Origin: Owenia fusiformis | Taxonomy: Eukaryota; Annelida; Polychaeta; Sabellida; Oweniidae | Direction: 5' to 3' | DNA: 64,000 nucleotides | Assembly: GCA_903813345.2 (NCBI GenBank) | Contig: CAIIXF020000010.1 | Location: forward strand, 20,969,181-21,033,180 | In this document: piece by piece, positions 1 through 13,752 of the stretch | Numbering within the stretch: position 1 is the first letter of the stretch | How the letters are laid out: each line of letters starts with the position of its first letter | Translations under genes and position numbers: made by a program | The notes under the pieces: model-generated | What the model was told of the DNA's origin: nothing | The model's database searches: none | Seen by the model: only the letters and a program-made list of their open reading frames with translations

Positions 1-1028
1 GTGGTTACTATACCTCAGGAATGTTACTATACTGCACTATGATTACACACATTGGGTGCTTGAAGATCACTTTCATTCATGGTGTTGTATACCTCATTAT
101 CATGATATTGTGATACTACACTTTACCAACTGACATTGGTTCACTGTACTCTGTACTTTGGATCTGCTGTTTCAGTGTTTCTCAAAAGAGAGCTTCATCT
201 TCACTTTTTAAGTTTCCAATAAATCTCTCGCAGGGAACATCTGTAAGGTTATTGATGATTGAAGAATACTGAGAATGCTGTTCTTACACCTCATGGTATT
301 CTACAGAGTGAAATTATTCTGGCTCTTTGGTTCTATTCATTTCTTTTTATAATGCAATCTGACTCAGGGATAAGGTGGTCTATCAGGTAATATATCTCAT
401 CATATAGGACCATGGTCTTATGAGTAGGTACACTGACGATATATATGACAATAAGTATGCACAATTCTATTAATCCACTAGCACCCACTTGAAAATGAGA
501 AAAATCATGAAAAATTGGCATTGACCAATTTTGGTCTGAATCGTGAAAATGAGAAATTTCCACCTGAGAAAAAATCCTGGGGAGATCACTGTTACATATA
601 TCTTAAGGAAGATTAAAGGATAGAGTCAGGATATGGAAATTGTATCAATCCAACAGCATGACGACTTTGCTTGCTTTGAGAGGTGATTACCTCATATAAA
701 TATTTACACAGTCTTACTGGGAGATAAGATGTGCATCCTTTTCATGGCAGTGATCAATTACTTGTTAATCACCAGCAGTATCCACAACTCCCCTCTAGGG
801 GTTGTCTGTATTGGAATTGATAGGCTCTCATTGTGGAATCCACAGATTTTACTATCACTCGGAGTGATAGGGTGCTGCCATCTTTCACTTAGTGTCTTAA
901 AGGAGTCAGCAGAATTTAACCCTGAACAGAAATTTGGCCCCCTCCCTTGTTGGTTTCCCAGATCCACCCCTGTAGCTGATAGTCATTACATCTTTCAGTT
1001 TAATGAGAAACGTAGATCATATCACATT

Positions 1029-1434
1029 GCTGAGAAGAAATGAGATGTCATGGTTTATAATGATGCCCTGCAACCAAGATAATAGATGAAGCTTTCTTTT
1101 AAGAAGCAAATCATATTATTAAAAGGGTAGTTGAATTTTGTCAAGAGGCAAAATTTGAACTAAGAGATAAAAAGGGCAATTGGCAATCTTGGCAATTCTT
1201 GTAATGTAGCAGGATTTACAGCCTGTACTATCCATTAGATACACAGTCTTACTTGATCATGAGATAAAGAGGGAATCAGAATGGGAATGTAGGTATCGAC
1301 CATAATGGAATACCACGGCCCTCTCTTCTTGCATCATAGATCAACTAAAGACGACAAGTTTTTAGATGCGATGTATATAAGAATCATGGGTATTGGCTCA
1401 TCATGATAAACCATGACATCTCATTTCTTCTCAG
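1029..1434. repeat. Short inverted-repeat (MITE-like) element
   Basis: A 37-bp stretch at 1029-1065 (GCTGAGAAGAAATGAGATGT and following bases) reappears as its near-perfect reverse complement at 1399-1434. The two arms enclose about 330 bp of AT-rich DNA with no coding potential. Blocks such as ACAGTCTTACT recur nearby (about 711 and 1242), so the surrounding 600-1480 region looks built from duplicated pieces. The length and arm arrangement fit a non-autonomous DNA transposon; no superfamily can be assigned. Confidence 0.55.
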
Positions 1435-4400
1435 CCCTTTCAGGTGAAACAGAAAGATGAGTATCAGAATGGTATTGACCAAATCAAATCAACTTATTAA
1501 CTTATATGAAAGTATTTCCTGTCTCTATGCTAATGAAAGCTTTGACAGGAGTAGACACCAATATTAGGTTTACAATTATGATTGAGCATGTATAAACATA
1601 GACTTGAGATGTAATATTTGAACTTGAATGATTTAATCTAAAACGTGACATATTATTTTTGATGTAGCAAGAGTCCCATTTCCCAGCCCTTATTATTCAG
1701 TTGAAATTGCTTCTTTCTCAGATGTGCCTGCTACATTCAAAATTAGATGGCCAGACTCTTGTATGCGACGGTATTATAATTTGCTTCCATTGAACTAGGG
1801 TTTTCTGTGCCCTCAGTCTGCCATCAAAGCTGTGAGAGAAAAGATCAGAATGTACCTTCTGTAACTACCCCCATCAACTATGTTCCAGAAAGGTTACATG
1901 GGGCAACATATGGTTAATCACAGAAACAAAGGTATAAGGCTTACTTTACCTTGATGCCCATGCTTAAAGCTATCAAATTATGACAATTAACCATATCTGA
2001 GTATATTACGCTTTCCTATCAAATTCCAAATTCAATGCAGATGAAATCAAAAAAGTAAATGTCAAAAGGAGGAACATTGTAATTCCTTCTAAACAAATGG
2101 CTCATTGAGCACTGGTTTGTTATTGAATATCTGTTTTTCAATTTGTGACATACAATTTCTGTAATCTTTCCGGAATATCTTATTAGATGTGATGATATAT
2201 TTGGATGGTGGGCTTATTTTATTGCTGTCGTACACATTCAGAATATGATAGGAAATGTTCAGTCATGGTTGCCATGGTAAGGAGCGTGAGATTTGAGCAT
2301 CGTATATTTAGGCTCTGAATTGGAAAAAATAATGCATTTTGTTCTCATGATCTTTATGGACTCAAATGTAGAGTTAGTTGGATTAGTTAGATTAATTTTA
2401 GCATCATGATTATCCAGCTACTGATTGGATAGAGATAAAAAATTCTTTAAATGAAATGGTGTACAAAATGTTCTCCCAAGGATTTTATGCCTTTTTCATG
2501 CTCTTTCTCATTTTCAAGTAGGTGCAAATCGATTCTCAGGTGGGTGCATGCCTATTATTAAAATCTCAAGTACATGTAGGTGCAGTGTCCATTTGTTTTA
2601 ATGCTGGGGAGATCACTGGCCTTTAATACTTGAATTTTTACAAAGGGTATGTGTAAAGGCTATCTTGGGACAATGATAAGGAATGATGAAAGATGGAGAA
2701 CAAATGAAGAATGACCACAGAATTATTAGTTAATGCCCTCTGAGATTAAAAAACAATGTAAATATAGAGCTTAACTTGTGGAAGGCTGACTAGCAGAAAA
2801 TAAATGCAAATTATCTATGACTTAAAGATTCCTCTGGGTTGAAAGATCTTGTGTAATATATTCATACTGCATCGACAGTTTTTCTAGAGCTATTTTTTCA
2901 TTGCAGCTGAGCTATGGGATATGGTGGTTATACAGAAGGAATATTTGGATCTATGGACCCCAAGTTATTTTCCTTTGTACCTTAATTTATGTTTTCCATA
3001 AAAAAGAACTCAACTATTCCATTTCAAAAGAGAAATATTATCATCCCACTATTTGATTTTTCTGGGGGAATACCTTCCCAATACAATTTTTCTATGTGAG
3101 TATGATTTATTTGAGTGAGTATGATTTTAAAAGGGACAATATGATTTTATTTCCCAGGGAGAACAGAGGTATTTCGGAATAAACCTATTATAAACCTATT
3201 ATATCTCATGGCTATCATTTAAAATAGTACTTTGATTCGCAAGGTTTGGATTGCCCAAACTGGATGTGAAGACACAGATTTGAATTCTGTGCTAAGGGCT
3301 GATGTGAAAAAGTCAGTTCACCTCAGTTGGGAAATGGACTGACTTGTTTTATAATCACCTTGGAAGTTGAAGATTAATCTCTTTGAAAGATCCAATCATC
3401 AATCTTGAAATACATGTGGTTGAGCCTGAGCCTGACAAAGGGCAGTATCTGATATATCTGGGAAATTTGCTACAGTTGTCCCAATGGTACTTGACATCAT
3501 GTTTGTTTAACAAGATATAACCTCTGTTTATTGTCTTCACAGATTAATTACTGTACTTGCATTCTGATATCTCAAAGCATCTTCTTTCTTATTAAGATCA
3601 TTTCCTGGCAATTGATCATCTATGGCTTTTGTTACATCTTTGTGAACCTCTTCCACTTCAGCATTCAGGTATTCATATTTTCTCTGTTATCATGAAAATG
3701 GTAGGTTAAAGGTGGTAATTTCCTCTAAGCAGAAATAATTTTAGCTTTTTAGAAGAGTGAATTCATATATAACTTTTACTTTTATTTTTTATAGTTTGTT
3801 TTACATAATAATGGAGATACTGTAGATTTATTTCCACTATGTATCTGTAAGAATTTTCATATGCATTTCTGTATATTCATTATAAATAATATACTATAAT
3901 ACTAATGAATGATTCATTGGTCACTCACGAACAAACAATAATGGTATCCTATTGATGTATGTACCAACATCATTAATGTTGCAACAAGTGATATCTGTGT
4001 CTTTACCATCAAGCAAGAATACAATAAGCAGTGATACGACACAATATTCAATTGTTCTGAAGTATGTTTATTAGTAAAATGTGCCAAATCAAAAGAATCT
4101 TCATGTATTCATTATCCAGTGTTAAAATATAATTTGAAAACACCATGCATTTGACTATATTGATGATACAGTTCTTGATTTTTGTTTGTGCTCTCGAGTG
4201 TTGCCATATGTGCTTTTCATAAGTTTTCTGAATATTGTGTATTCTAATAATGCCATGTGTGATGTCTCATCATAATTCATTTAACCACTTGAATTTTCTC
4301 AAGTACTAGTATATTATGAAACAATTTGATTTCTTCTAGATTGCAAGATAAATATTTCTGATAGCCAATATTGTTATCTGAGATTCTACTTCACACCATG

Positions 4401-6079
4401 TTAATGTAAGTCAATGGCTCTCTCGCTAGGTTCAATTAAAAAGCAAATAATTAGTTACAATAAGTTAACATGGCCTGTATCACTTTTCATAATCGATGGA
4501 AATATTCACATTTCCTTATGTAACATTGATTTTATATTGATTTTCTGTCATTTATAGCTAGAAATCTGTTTGTAGACATGTTTTAGCTAAAGATACCAGA
4601 ATGCACTAAGTTTCCTTTCGAATATTCGATGATTGTTTCTCCTTTGACTTTTAAAAATCATTATTAATGATTTTGCTGTTTCTCTAGATTAATATGCAAT
4701 TTAAATGTGTCGTAGAAATGTTTTTTTTATTTTATTTTATTTCTTTTGATTGTCATTTAAAGTAGCATCACACCAAACATCAGATTGGCTCGTGTCTTTT
4801 TTGAAGGCTTCTACGGTTCAATGTCTGAAATGCTTGCAAATCATCGATGATATGCCATTGTGTCAATTCAGGGTTGCCGCAGTATCACATTAGAATCATT
4901 GTTTTGAAAACAATCTCTCTTTTTATGCCAATTCGTTCTGATGTTCGATGCTACTGGAGATGTTTCTTGAGGTTATTATTCCACCTTTGTATTAGGTTCT
5001 GATAGTAGGCGGTCAATTACATTATACCCTCAAGTCAGTAATGTGTTGTTCATGCATAGTTTCATTTATAGCTCAGACAAAGAGCCATTGGGATCAACTT
5101 CTTGTCAAATCACCCATCTGTCTGTCAACAGCAGTTTTTTATTGCATTCAATAAGTGCTATATTTTAATCATCTTGGACAATTGGCAAGTGGCTTGGGAT
5201 AAAATAAATGACAATGGTTCCAGTTGTGGTTTGTTGATGAACTCCTTGGTAGTCTCATTAAGTTTGGGGAATTCTGGGTAAATTCTTATATTTTTAGAAG
5301 GTTGTTTTTATATCAATAATTTTTAAGCATCGATGTTTGCCATTTGTACAGTGTTTATATCATTAGGTGAATTTTTTTCCTTTTGTCTTTTGTGCAGCAT
5401 TTATCACTGAGAGTCTTGTCAAATCATCTTACTTATCATCTTAAATGTTTTCACTTCCAAAATGACTCTCTGCAGTACAAGGCCATAATACCATCTCAAA
5501 AGTACTTTTATTGCCAAGAGTGACTCTTTAAACACAAGTTAGTCAAGTATTGTTTCAATTGCTTATTTAGCCAAATTGCCAATTTCCATCTTAACTTGCG
5601 TAGGTATTTCTGAAGAAAGTCAATGAATCGAGGGCTCAGTAATTTGGCTGAATTTAGTATTTGATCAATATATAGAATTTGATGATTGTTTACTGTAGTT
5701 GTCAATATGACAGAGAGAATATCACACTAGGCATCGTACAAGGTGTCGGTTGATCCAGAAACGAGAGGAAGGGCAGTTTTTCAAGTCCTAGCCCATAATG
5801 AAAAATTGGCCCCTTGTGATTTAGGCCAAAAAAGGCTCATTCTTATGCCCAAAATGCATGAGTAAACAAATACGACCCCTCTCCCAGACCCATTGATGCT
5901 AGGCACGTGAGTGTCAACATTGAACTGGCCTATAAGGGTTAACATGATTATTGCCAAATCATCTGGAATAACTGAGGCAAAGAGTCATGTTTTGTTAAAT
6001 AGGCAAAAGCTTTTAATGACCAAACATTCATCTAATCAAGTGGCCATAATTCTGTTTTCTGGTGACTTCTTTAATTACA

Positions 6080-6355
6080 GAAGTAAAAGGGCCCGCCCCC
6101 CCCCCCCCCCCCTAAGGTTGGCCCAGAAAAAAAAGTTGGGCCCAAAAAAATTTTAGGCCAAATAAGGCCTTAAGGCCCCAAAAAGTGGGCCTTTTGGTCA
6201 TTATTTTTTTTGATTTTAGGGCAAATTTTGAAGAAAATGGGCCTCAAATTTTCAAAATTGGGCCCACTTTTCGGTTTTAGGGGCCCACATTTTTTTTTTT
6301 TGGACGTCAAATTTGGGCCCCCCCTGTTGGTTCCTGGATCGGCCACTGGAGGGCC
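6080..6355. repeat. Homopolymer-rich transposon remnant
   Basis: The stretch contains a C17 run (6096-6112), repeated GGGCCC/TTTTGGGCC words and long A and T runs, and ends in TGGATCGGCCACTG. A similar terminus, AGATCCGCCAGTG, occurs at about 60961-60973 after a G run. CAGTGGC-type ends are typical of hAT elements. Open reading frames across it on both strands are low-complexity artefacts. Confidence 0.4.
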
Positions 6356-7628
6356 CAACGAAAAAGGCCACTTCTTTGAAGACAAAGATTCTATTGACAC
6401 TGTAAAGACTGAACAGTTGGTTCTCTAATTTCTCTATGTCATGGTCAACAGGAAAATCTATATGAATGATGAATACTTGGGTATCTGTATTACTCTGATT
6501 CTAACCACCACTGAGTGTGTCATAAGTAGTGACAAGATTGTCTTTATGAGATGAGAGTTTCTCAATTAGCAATTTTCTCGAAAACTGAGGAAATTGTCTA
6601 GAACTGTTTAGCTTAGTTGCCTTTATCCTCAAATGGATTTCTTTCATCTCTCAGAGGTCTAATTGACCATCAAAATGTGCCAAGAATTGATTGCTGTATT
6701 TTCCTTATTACCATGAGAAAAATAGTTGTTTGAAAAGTAAATCCATAACCAAGAAAATAACTGTAAATTACTGACCTAATGGTGTGCACTCTGGGTAATT
6801 ATTACTTGTTCATCTTTGTGATGTATTCTGGGTAATAACTAGTTCATCTTTTTGATGCACTCTCATCTTTTCATGTCAATCTCATCTTCGGACACTCCGG
6901 TCTCCACTATGTTCGACCGAAGGGAGCCAAGTGAAGGAAGATGTGTCGATTTTGAGTTCCATATGTTTTTCTCTTGGAAAATACTCCACACATCCATATC
7001 TTGAATTTGTTTTTCTGATGAATCTTTTAAAGATTCAAAACCAAATATTGAAATGGGTAGGGGGCCCAGAGATTTCAAAGGTGCAATATATTATATCTGA
7101 AATTTATATTTGGTATTATCCAATTATAGCATGAAATAATCGAGATAAAGGAACTAGACAGGACATATAATTAATACAGACACGTTATATAATACCCATC
7201 ATAAAGCATTACCTTCACTATCTAATACATGGGAACTTGTCCAACTACATCTTTGCACCTTTAAATAATAGAGATAATCACATGTCATGATATATACAAT
7301 AATTAGGTACAATTGATTATTACCTAACCTAATGTCATAGCATATAATACATATGCTACAAGAGTTATACATGTGTTTCATATATAACATTAGGTAACTA
7401 TATCTGTGTTGAATCTCCCAAACATATTTAAGTATTAGATAAATAATATGACTATGATGATACGGATATATGTAACATGTTTAGTTATCCAAGCATCCTT
7501 TAGAAAAGTTATTGACTTTTAAAGAATTTTAGTTAGCTTTTCATGCAGTCAATAGTAAAGAAATTGACTTATCTATTCTGACCAATCAAAATCAAGTATT
7601 TAGATAGAGGTTGTAACAATATAAAATA

Positions 7629-7804
7629 CAGTCAAACCTGTGTACAGTGAACTCCAATGGAGCCACAAAAAATGTGTTCACTATAAGTAGGTGTTCAGTG
7701 TTCACTACAGAGAGGCAATGTTATACAGAAGTCAGTGGAGTATATGCTGACAAGAGGACTACACGCAGGTGTTCACTAGAGAGTGTTCAAGACAGGTTTT
7801 ACTG
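7629..7804. mobile_element. TA-flanked MITE, CAGTNAAACCTGT family, copy 1
   Basis: A 176-bp element begins CAGTCAAACCTGTG and ends ACAGGTTTTACTG, so the termini are inverted repeats, and it is flanked on both sides by TA. The interior carries the family words GTTCACTNNAGGTAGGTGTTC. TA duplication with CAGT ends fits the Tc1/mariner-pogo superfamily. No transposase is encoded. Confidence 0.7.
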
Positions 7805-8186
7805 TACTATGGTATTAAAAACTGTTTGAATTATGTTCTTTACTCATATGAGCACCTTGTAATGAATAATACATGAGTGATAGAAGTATGACTTTTACTT
7901 TTTGAGTGATACATTGCATGTTAAAAATACATAGCCCCTTCGTGTCTACTATAGCATGTAATCATTAGATTGGATCCTAATTCAATCTACATATAACTGC
8001 CAGTATTTTGGTAACCAAATAAAATATTGTGTACATCTCATTAATTATAAGGAATTCAATCATCATTGGAGTAGGTTTGGAACATTTCCAGATCAGGTTA
8101 GAGATTTTGCAAGAAAACCTATTTTGAACAAATTTGGTACTTCTCTAAATGTTTTTGTTAAGTAAATTCAATATTTGTATTTCTAG

Positions 8187-8543
8187 ATTGGAATGAAGAC
8201 CACACCAACAATGTCTCGAAACGCAGCGTAAAAAAATCAGCAAAAATCGGCGGATCAAGAATTCTAGAATGCGACATTGATTACCCACAAGACAAATATG
8301 TTGACCATATAATCCAATGGAAGAAAGAAGGAATTGAGGTGCCCATCTTCATAAAGTATAATGGTTATGAGCCCCACATAGACCCCCATTATTCTAGCAG
8401 GTTAGAGTTACTCTCCCAAGCTACGATCGAATTGATGAACATTCAGCAGTCAGATGAGGGGTGGTATGAGTGTAAGGTGACATTCCTAGATGGCGCCAAA
8501 GAGAAGGAGAACAACGGGACATGGACGTATCTTGCAGTTTACA
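8187..8543 (+). CDS. IGSF9: Exon: Ig domain 1 of Turtle/IGSF9-like protein
   Basis: A 357-bp phase 1/1 exon preceded by TTTGTATTTCTAG and followed by the strong donor GTAAGT. It encodes about 118 residues forming the N-terminal V-type Ig domain. The first cysteine is in RILECDI, the core tryptophan in IIQWKKEG and the second cysteine in DEGWYECKV. The stretch PIFIKYNGYEPHIDP followed by a GTW near the end is the signature of family Ig1. NGT near the C-terminal end is a potential N-glycosylation sequon. A run of basic residues (SKRSVKK) precedes the domain. In the family this membrane-distal domain is part of the adhesive ectodomain. The reading continues upstream through a split codon, so this is not the first coding exon. 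The intron that follows, to Ig2, is about 24 kb. Confidence 0.95.
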
Positions 8544-8988
8544 GTAAGTATTCATTCTACAAGTGTCTTGCTTTAGTTAATTTAGCAGAGTTCCTCTTCG
8601 ATCTTTTAGTCTTTATCTAATGTTTGGGAGAACAAACAATACTCTCTTCAGAAGGTTACAATAGAGCTGTGGATACCACAATGAATTTCCCTATATTGTG
8701 CTCATACATTGCAGCAAGTCCTTGGACATTATCACTCTTTTACATGTATCAGATGAAGATTATCTTTGCCCTGCCCGGTTCTTTTGAATACCAGTCAGTC
8801 TCTTCAAGACTGGTCCTTTTCTAAGTCATCATGTCCTCCCATACTGGTCTTCTATCACAAAGCACCAATTGTGTCATGAAGGACTTGATGCAAGCCATGA
8901 TTGAAGAGTCACATCTATATTATATTTTACATCATCTCTCAAAGAAAAAGTGAGCTCTGTTTGCAATAGAGTAAAATATCAGTACCAT

Positions 8989-10026
8989 CAGTGTCATAAC
9001 CTATGAATGGTCAACATGGTTCCAAAGTGTCATAACCCATGAATGGTCAACATGGTTCCAAAGTGTCATCACCCATGAATAGTCAACATGGTTCCAAAGT
9101 GTCATCCCCCATGAATGGTCAACATGGTTCCAAAGTGTCATCCCCCATGAATGGTCAACATGGTTCCAAAGTGTCATCACCCATGAATGGTCAACATGGT
9201 TCCAAAGTGTCATCACTCATGAATGGTCAACATGTTTCCAAAGTGTCATCCCCCATGAATGGTCAACATGGTTCCAAAGTGTCATCACCCATGAATGGTC
9301 AACATGGTTCCAAAGTGTCATCACCCATGAATGGTCAACATGGTTCCAAAGTGTCATCACCCATGAATGGTCAACATGGTTCCAAAATGTCATCACCCAT
9401 GAATGGTCAACATTGTTCCAAAGTGGCATCACCCATGAATGGTCAACATGGTTCCAAAGTGTCATCACCCACGAATGGTCAACATGGTTCCAAAGTGTCA
9501 TCACCCATGAATTGTCAACATTGTTCCAAAGTGTCATCACCCATGAATGGTTAACATGGTTCCAAAGTATCATCACCCATGAATGGTCAACATGGTTCCA
9601 AAGTGTCACCACCCATGAATGGTTAACATGGTTCCAAAGTGTCATCATCCATGAATGGGCAACATGGTTCCAAAGTGTCATCACCCATGAATGGTCAATA
9701 TGGTTTCAAAGTGAATGTTCAACATGATTCCAAAGTGTCATCACCCTTGAATTGTCAACATTGTTCCAAAGTGTCATCACCCATGAATGGTCAACATGGT
9801 TCAAAAGTGGCATCACCCATGAATGGTCAACATGGTTCCAAAGTGTCATCACCCATGAATGGTCAACATGGTTCCAAAGTGTCATCACCCACGGATGGTC
9901 AACATGGTTCCAAAGTGTCATCACCCATGAATGGTCAACATGGTTCCAAAGTGTCATCACCCATGAATGGTCAACATGGTTCCAAAGTGTCATCACACAT
10001 GAATGGGCAACATGGTTCCAAAACAG
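8989..10026. repeat. 36-bp minisatellite, about 28 copies
   Basis: The unit reads CATGAATGGTCAACATGGTT CCAAAGTGTCATCACC, 36 bp, repeated without spacers with scattered substitutions and one shortened unit near 9705-9720. Because 36 is divisible by three and the unit lacks stops in several frames, it produces long reading frames on both strands, e.g. the dodecapeptide MNGQHGSKVSSP. These have no splice context, start and stop inside the array, and are not credible genes. Several adjacent units are identical, suggesting recent homogenisation. Confidence 0.95.
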
Positions 10027-10104
10027 GTTAAGTCCGTTAAATGTAAAAGAAAATTGATGAAAATTGTTCTTCATTGTACTGCTTACCCTTATATTTTATG
10101 CTAC

Positions 10105-10165
10105 ATTTCCTCTCAATTTTGGGAAGCTATTGGTCACTGTATGGTTGCCATAGATCAAATGTGAC
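10105..10165. repeat. Dispersed repeat fragment (related to 37160-37220)
   Basis: The words GGGAAGCTATTGGTCACTGT, GGTTGCC and ATCAAATGTGAC are matched at 37163-37220 (GCGAAGTTACAACCACTGTA, AGTTGCC, ATCAAATGTGAC). The two segments are clearly related but diverged. No terminal structure was found. Confidence 0.5.
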
Positions 10166-12487
10166 AGAAGCATTGGGGTTGATCACACATGGGCGATGAC
10201 CTCAATTAAATCCTTAGCATTCTATGTTGGCCAAACCATGACATATCCTCTGAGCCATAATGGTTTGGCTTTATGAGCTCTCAAGCTAATAAATCTGGTC
10301 CTAGATGATAGCAATTGTATCAATTATGAAGATTGAAGTGATAACCCTCATGACTTCTCTGATTATCTTCAACTACATTAGTGACCAGACAAGTGTGATA
10401 ATGGGCATTAATTTAATTAGAAAAATATCATTGAGGACTGCAATCTGTGTGATAATGGTAGGGGGGGGGGGGTATTCCCAACATAGGATATCCCTTCCCA
10501 AAAGGCTATTCCAATCTGTATTAGACACTGTTTTTTTTAAAGATTGGGTAATGCATGGTGAGAATGGTTTATACTTTCAAAGGATACTATCCATTATGGT
10601 GTGAAATGGGAAGTTCATAAAAAAGCTTTATGGGTGAAAGATAAAACAAACTGATCTAAAAGCTGGTGATAATTCTTATTGATCATACTTATGCACCTCT
10701 TTAACTTCTAAAGATAAAATTAGTATCTAACTCACACTGTGTCCAATTATATGCTTTTGACATTAATCAACAAATACATTTTACGAGTTAGACAAAATTT
10801 AAACACAAAATACCAATTTATTTTACTGTCAAGCCAGATTCGTAACTTTCTAGAATTTAAAGTCTGAAAATGACAACATGTGATTTTGATTGTCTCATAT
10901 TGGTGACGGACTGACGTTTTATTTGATTGAACTGCAAATGATGAATTTGACCCAATTCCATTGTGATAGCATCAATCTTGTTAAAGAGCATAGAGATCTC
11001 ACTCCTGTTTCAAATATCAATTGTTTAATTGATAATGATCCAATGGGAAATTCTCTTTCCGCTGCTAATAAGGGCAGAAAATTGCTGTGATTCTCTTTTT
11101 CCTATGTAGAACGATCGTCTATTCTTCTTTCACTTTAGCAATAGCAGATATAATTGGTATTGGTACAAGTGAATTTTCTTGGAAGTTAGACTTCCTTTCT
11201 TTAAATCATTTTGAGGAGTAAATTTACTAAGGTATGAGGTTCATTCACCTGTTTCGATAGTTTTAGTCTTTTCTGTGAATTGGTTTTTCACTCATTTTCA
11301 GGACACAGTTATATCAATGACTAGCAAGTCACATTGAGTCAGTGTCTCAGATGATGATGAATGCTGTAAAATGTAAAATTTAGTAATTTTATGAAATGCA
11401 AGGCCAAAGCCCAGCTTTTGCCAAGGGGAGGGGGTTAGTTTTTAAAATCAGGGGGTTCGCTCCCCCCACCTCCCCAAACCCCCTCTACAACAGGCATTGA
11501 AATTTGGATCATTTGACTTCAGTTGAGAATAAGTCATGTGACCTCTTGTGTTAGGATTTGCTTGCAATGGTACCATTACCCCTGTAGTAGCTACGATTTG
11601 TGCAGAAGTTTGTATCATTGTGTTATTTTTTTTATGTAAATGAGGATTATGATCAGTTTGGCCTTTATCAGAGCACTATATATTCCCCAAAACATCAAAG
11701 TATAGTTTAGGATTCAATCAAGCTGGACCAGGATGAGATCAAGATTTTAAGATATGAATATCTTCAATTTACTTTACCATCAGGATAAGATAAAAATCAA
11801 AAAAAGCATATTTAGATGTCACAAAGACTTTATTATATTAATTATTATTATAATGGTAGCATTATAATCAACTGAACATATATTTTTGATTGAAGCACAA
11901 GGTCAACTTTGTACAGATTGTTTCCATTCATAATTTGTGTGCAATCCATGTCTATTCGCTACATCTTCATAAGATGTGCTACCATATCGTATCTTTAAAG
12001 CGCAAAGTGTAATAATTTACTATACCTCTTCTGTAAAGAATATCCTTTCTCATGACTGCTAACTCAAAAATCAATAGTCAATCAAATTAGTGGCGAGTTT
12101 GAAAGCTGGTGATTAATGATCGTGAGATGCAATGCTATTGCATGCTGTTACTTTACTTTACAGTAATTTCTTGGAATATATGTATGTTTTCATTTATCAC
12201 AATTTGACATTTTCGCAAGTGATGATTGGCCTATGTATACTGAGATGACCTTTGATCACTTGCATCTATGAATCGAGGGATCAATTGTTGGTTTAAGAGG
12301 GATCATGAAACATACTGTTCTTCCAAAAGAGCCGTCTTTTGGGAATTGGCTAATCATTGGCAAGAACCAGGAACAGTAAATACTCGTTTAGAATTTTGAA
12401 TGGTGAAATAGCGGAAGATTTGGCTTGTATGTCAATGATCATTTCACATCTTGAGTTCTTGACATTGACTTCTATTTAACCTTGGTA

Positions 12488-12661
12488 CAGAAGAACCTCT
12501 AATTTAGTAGAACACCTTTGTAAGTGAAACAACTCCATAAGTTTGAACATTATTCATAGTCCCAGAACTAGACAACTTAATAAAACGAAGCTTTTTAAGT
12601 TTCAAACCACCCAAAAAATAAATTTTAGAGGTTTTTAAAGTGTTCAACTTAGGTTCTTCTG
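12488..12661. mobile_element. TA-flanked MITE with perfect 11-bp TIR
   Basis: The element starts CAGAAGAACCT and ends AGGTTCTTCTG, a perfect 11-bp inverted repeat, with TA on each side (12486-12487, 12662-12663). The interior repeats GTAGAACACCTTTG-type words shared with the CAGTNAAACCTGT family, so it is a divergent relative. It is non-coding. Confidence 0.7.
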
Positions 12662-13752
12662 TATTTGTTTATTTTTGCTGTATTTCCCCCAAAAGTGTTA
12701 CAACAATTGTTCTCTAGCGAATGATTAGTGCAATATACACCCCGGCCCCGGCCCCATTCACTTCATCTGTGATTGAATGAACACACAAATGTCTTCAAGC
12801 CTGTTAGCCTTTTGACCACAGTGGTATCCAAGAAATATATTGAATATCCCTTTGGGAGAATTCTTCAGTGCATGTCTCTTCCAAATGGTGACTTGAATTT
12901 CTAATTTTTATTGCAGAGTAAACTCCATTGAGGAAAATTAGGAAAACACATTTCTGGATTCTGTATATTTGTCTTGAAATGTTCTGTAATTATACAGGAG
13001 GATTTAGTCAATAAAGATACAAATGAGAAAATCAACACTGAAGATGGCCAACTAAACACAATTTCAGCCCTAATAGATCTATTGACATTAATCAAAAATG
13101 ATTGCAAATATATTCTTGTTTAATACCATCCAATTACAATATACGACCATTCTTCTTAGTCTTTCTATGGTTTTTGATGGATATCGAAGTCTGTAAACAG
13201 ATAAAGAAAGAACGCAAATAACTGATCGTAGTTTTAATACCAGCTAATTATGTCCTTTTATTTTATACTTTCAACCCCAGTTATAGATATTGAAGTGGTT
13301 TGTTTGGAATGCAAATATTATATCACATTTTGATACGAACTAATTCTTACCATTTCCTTATTTGTCCATTATTGGGCATTGATGACGCTGTGTTGTTATA
13401 GGCTAGCAATCAATATGCTATAAAGCCATGAAATTCATGTATCAAACTTATAAGTACCAAGTTATCGCAGAATCTATAGATTTTGCGTGGTTTATGACAG
13501 CACAATACAGGATTAGCCAGAGGGCCTACACTTTTCTTCACTTTATGTTCTCATATTGGAGCGCAGTGATTCTCCCAAGAATAATTAAACCTCTCTATTC
13601 AGTTTGCTTTTACAATGAAATTAATGTTTATTTTCTGTATTCTGCGCTTATACAATTATATAATACTTGAATGAATTACATCCTGAAAAATAGTTTGAAA
13701 TGAATCTTTAAATAGAAATGTTTTTCCTTTCTAAAAATGTTCCCTATTATTA

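Larger units (their letters stand above)
1..8186. other. Upstream sequence or 5' intron; no exon recognised
   Basis: No coding sequence could be supported here. Because the Ig1 exon begins with an acceptor in phase 1, at least one upstream exon must exist, and this stretch is at least partly the intron before it. It holds a small inverted-repeat element (1029-1434), a G/C homopolymer-rich transposon remnant (about 6080-6355), a TA-flanked MITE (7629-7804) and otherwise AT-rich unique-looking DNA. I looked for short ATG reading frames ending in a phase-1 donor with a hydrophobic core and found none convincing, but a short signal-peptide exon could be missed by eye. Confidence 0.6.

Noticed and set aside
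729-1043. 104-residue frame starting MCILFMAVINYLLITSS, considered as a signal-peptide exon for Ig1
   Set aside because: The frame runs on far past any hydrophobic core without a phase-1 donor at a sensible place and is equally open on the other strand.
3000-3100. Donor GTGAGT at about 3096 with an open frame upstream, considered as the missing signal-peptide exon
   Set aside because: No ATG occurs in the phase-1 frame before a stop codon.
8989-10026. CRISPR-like array
   Set aside because: Units are head to tail with no unique spacers, and the genome is animal; this is a minisatellite.
9039-10074. Open frames of 100-171 residues on both strands (MNGQHGSKVSSP-type proteins)
   Set aside because: They are translations of a 36-bp tandem repeat, present in several frames and both strands, with no splice or start context.
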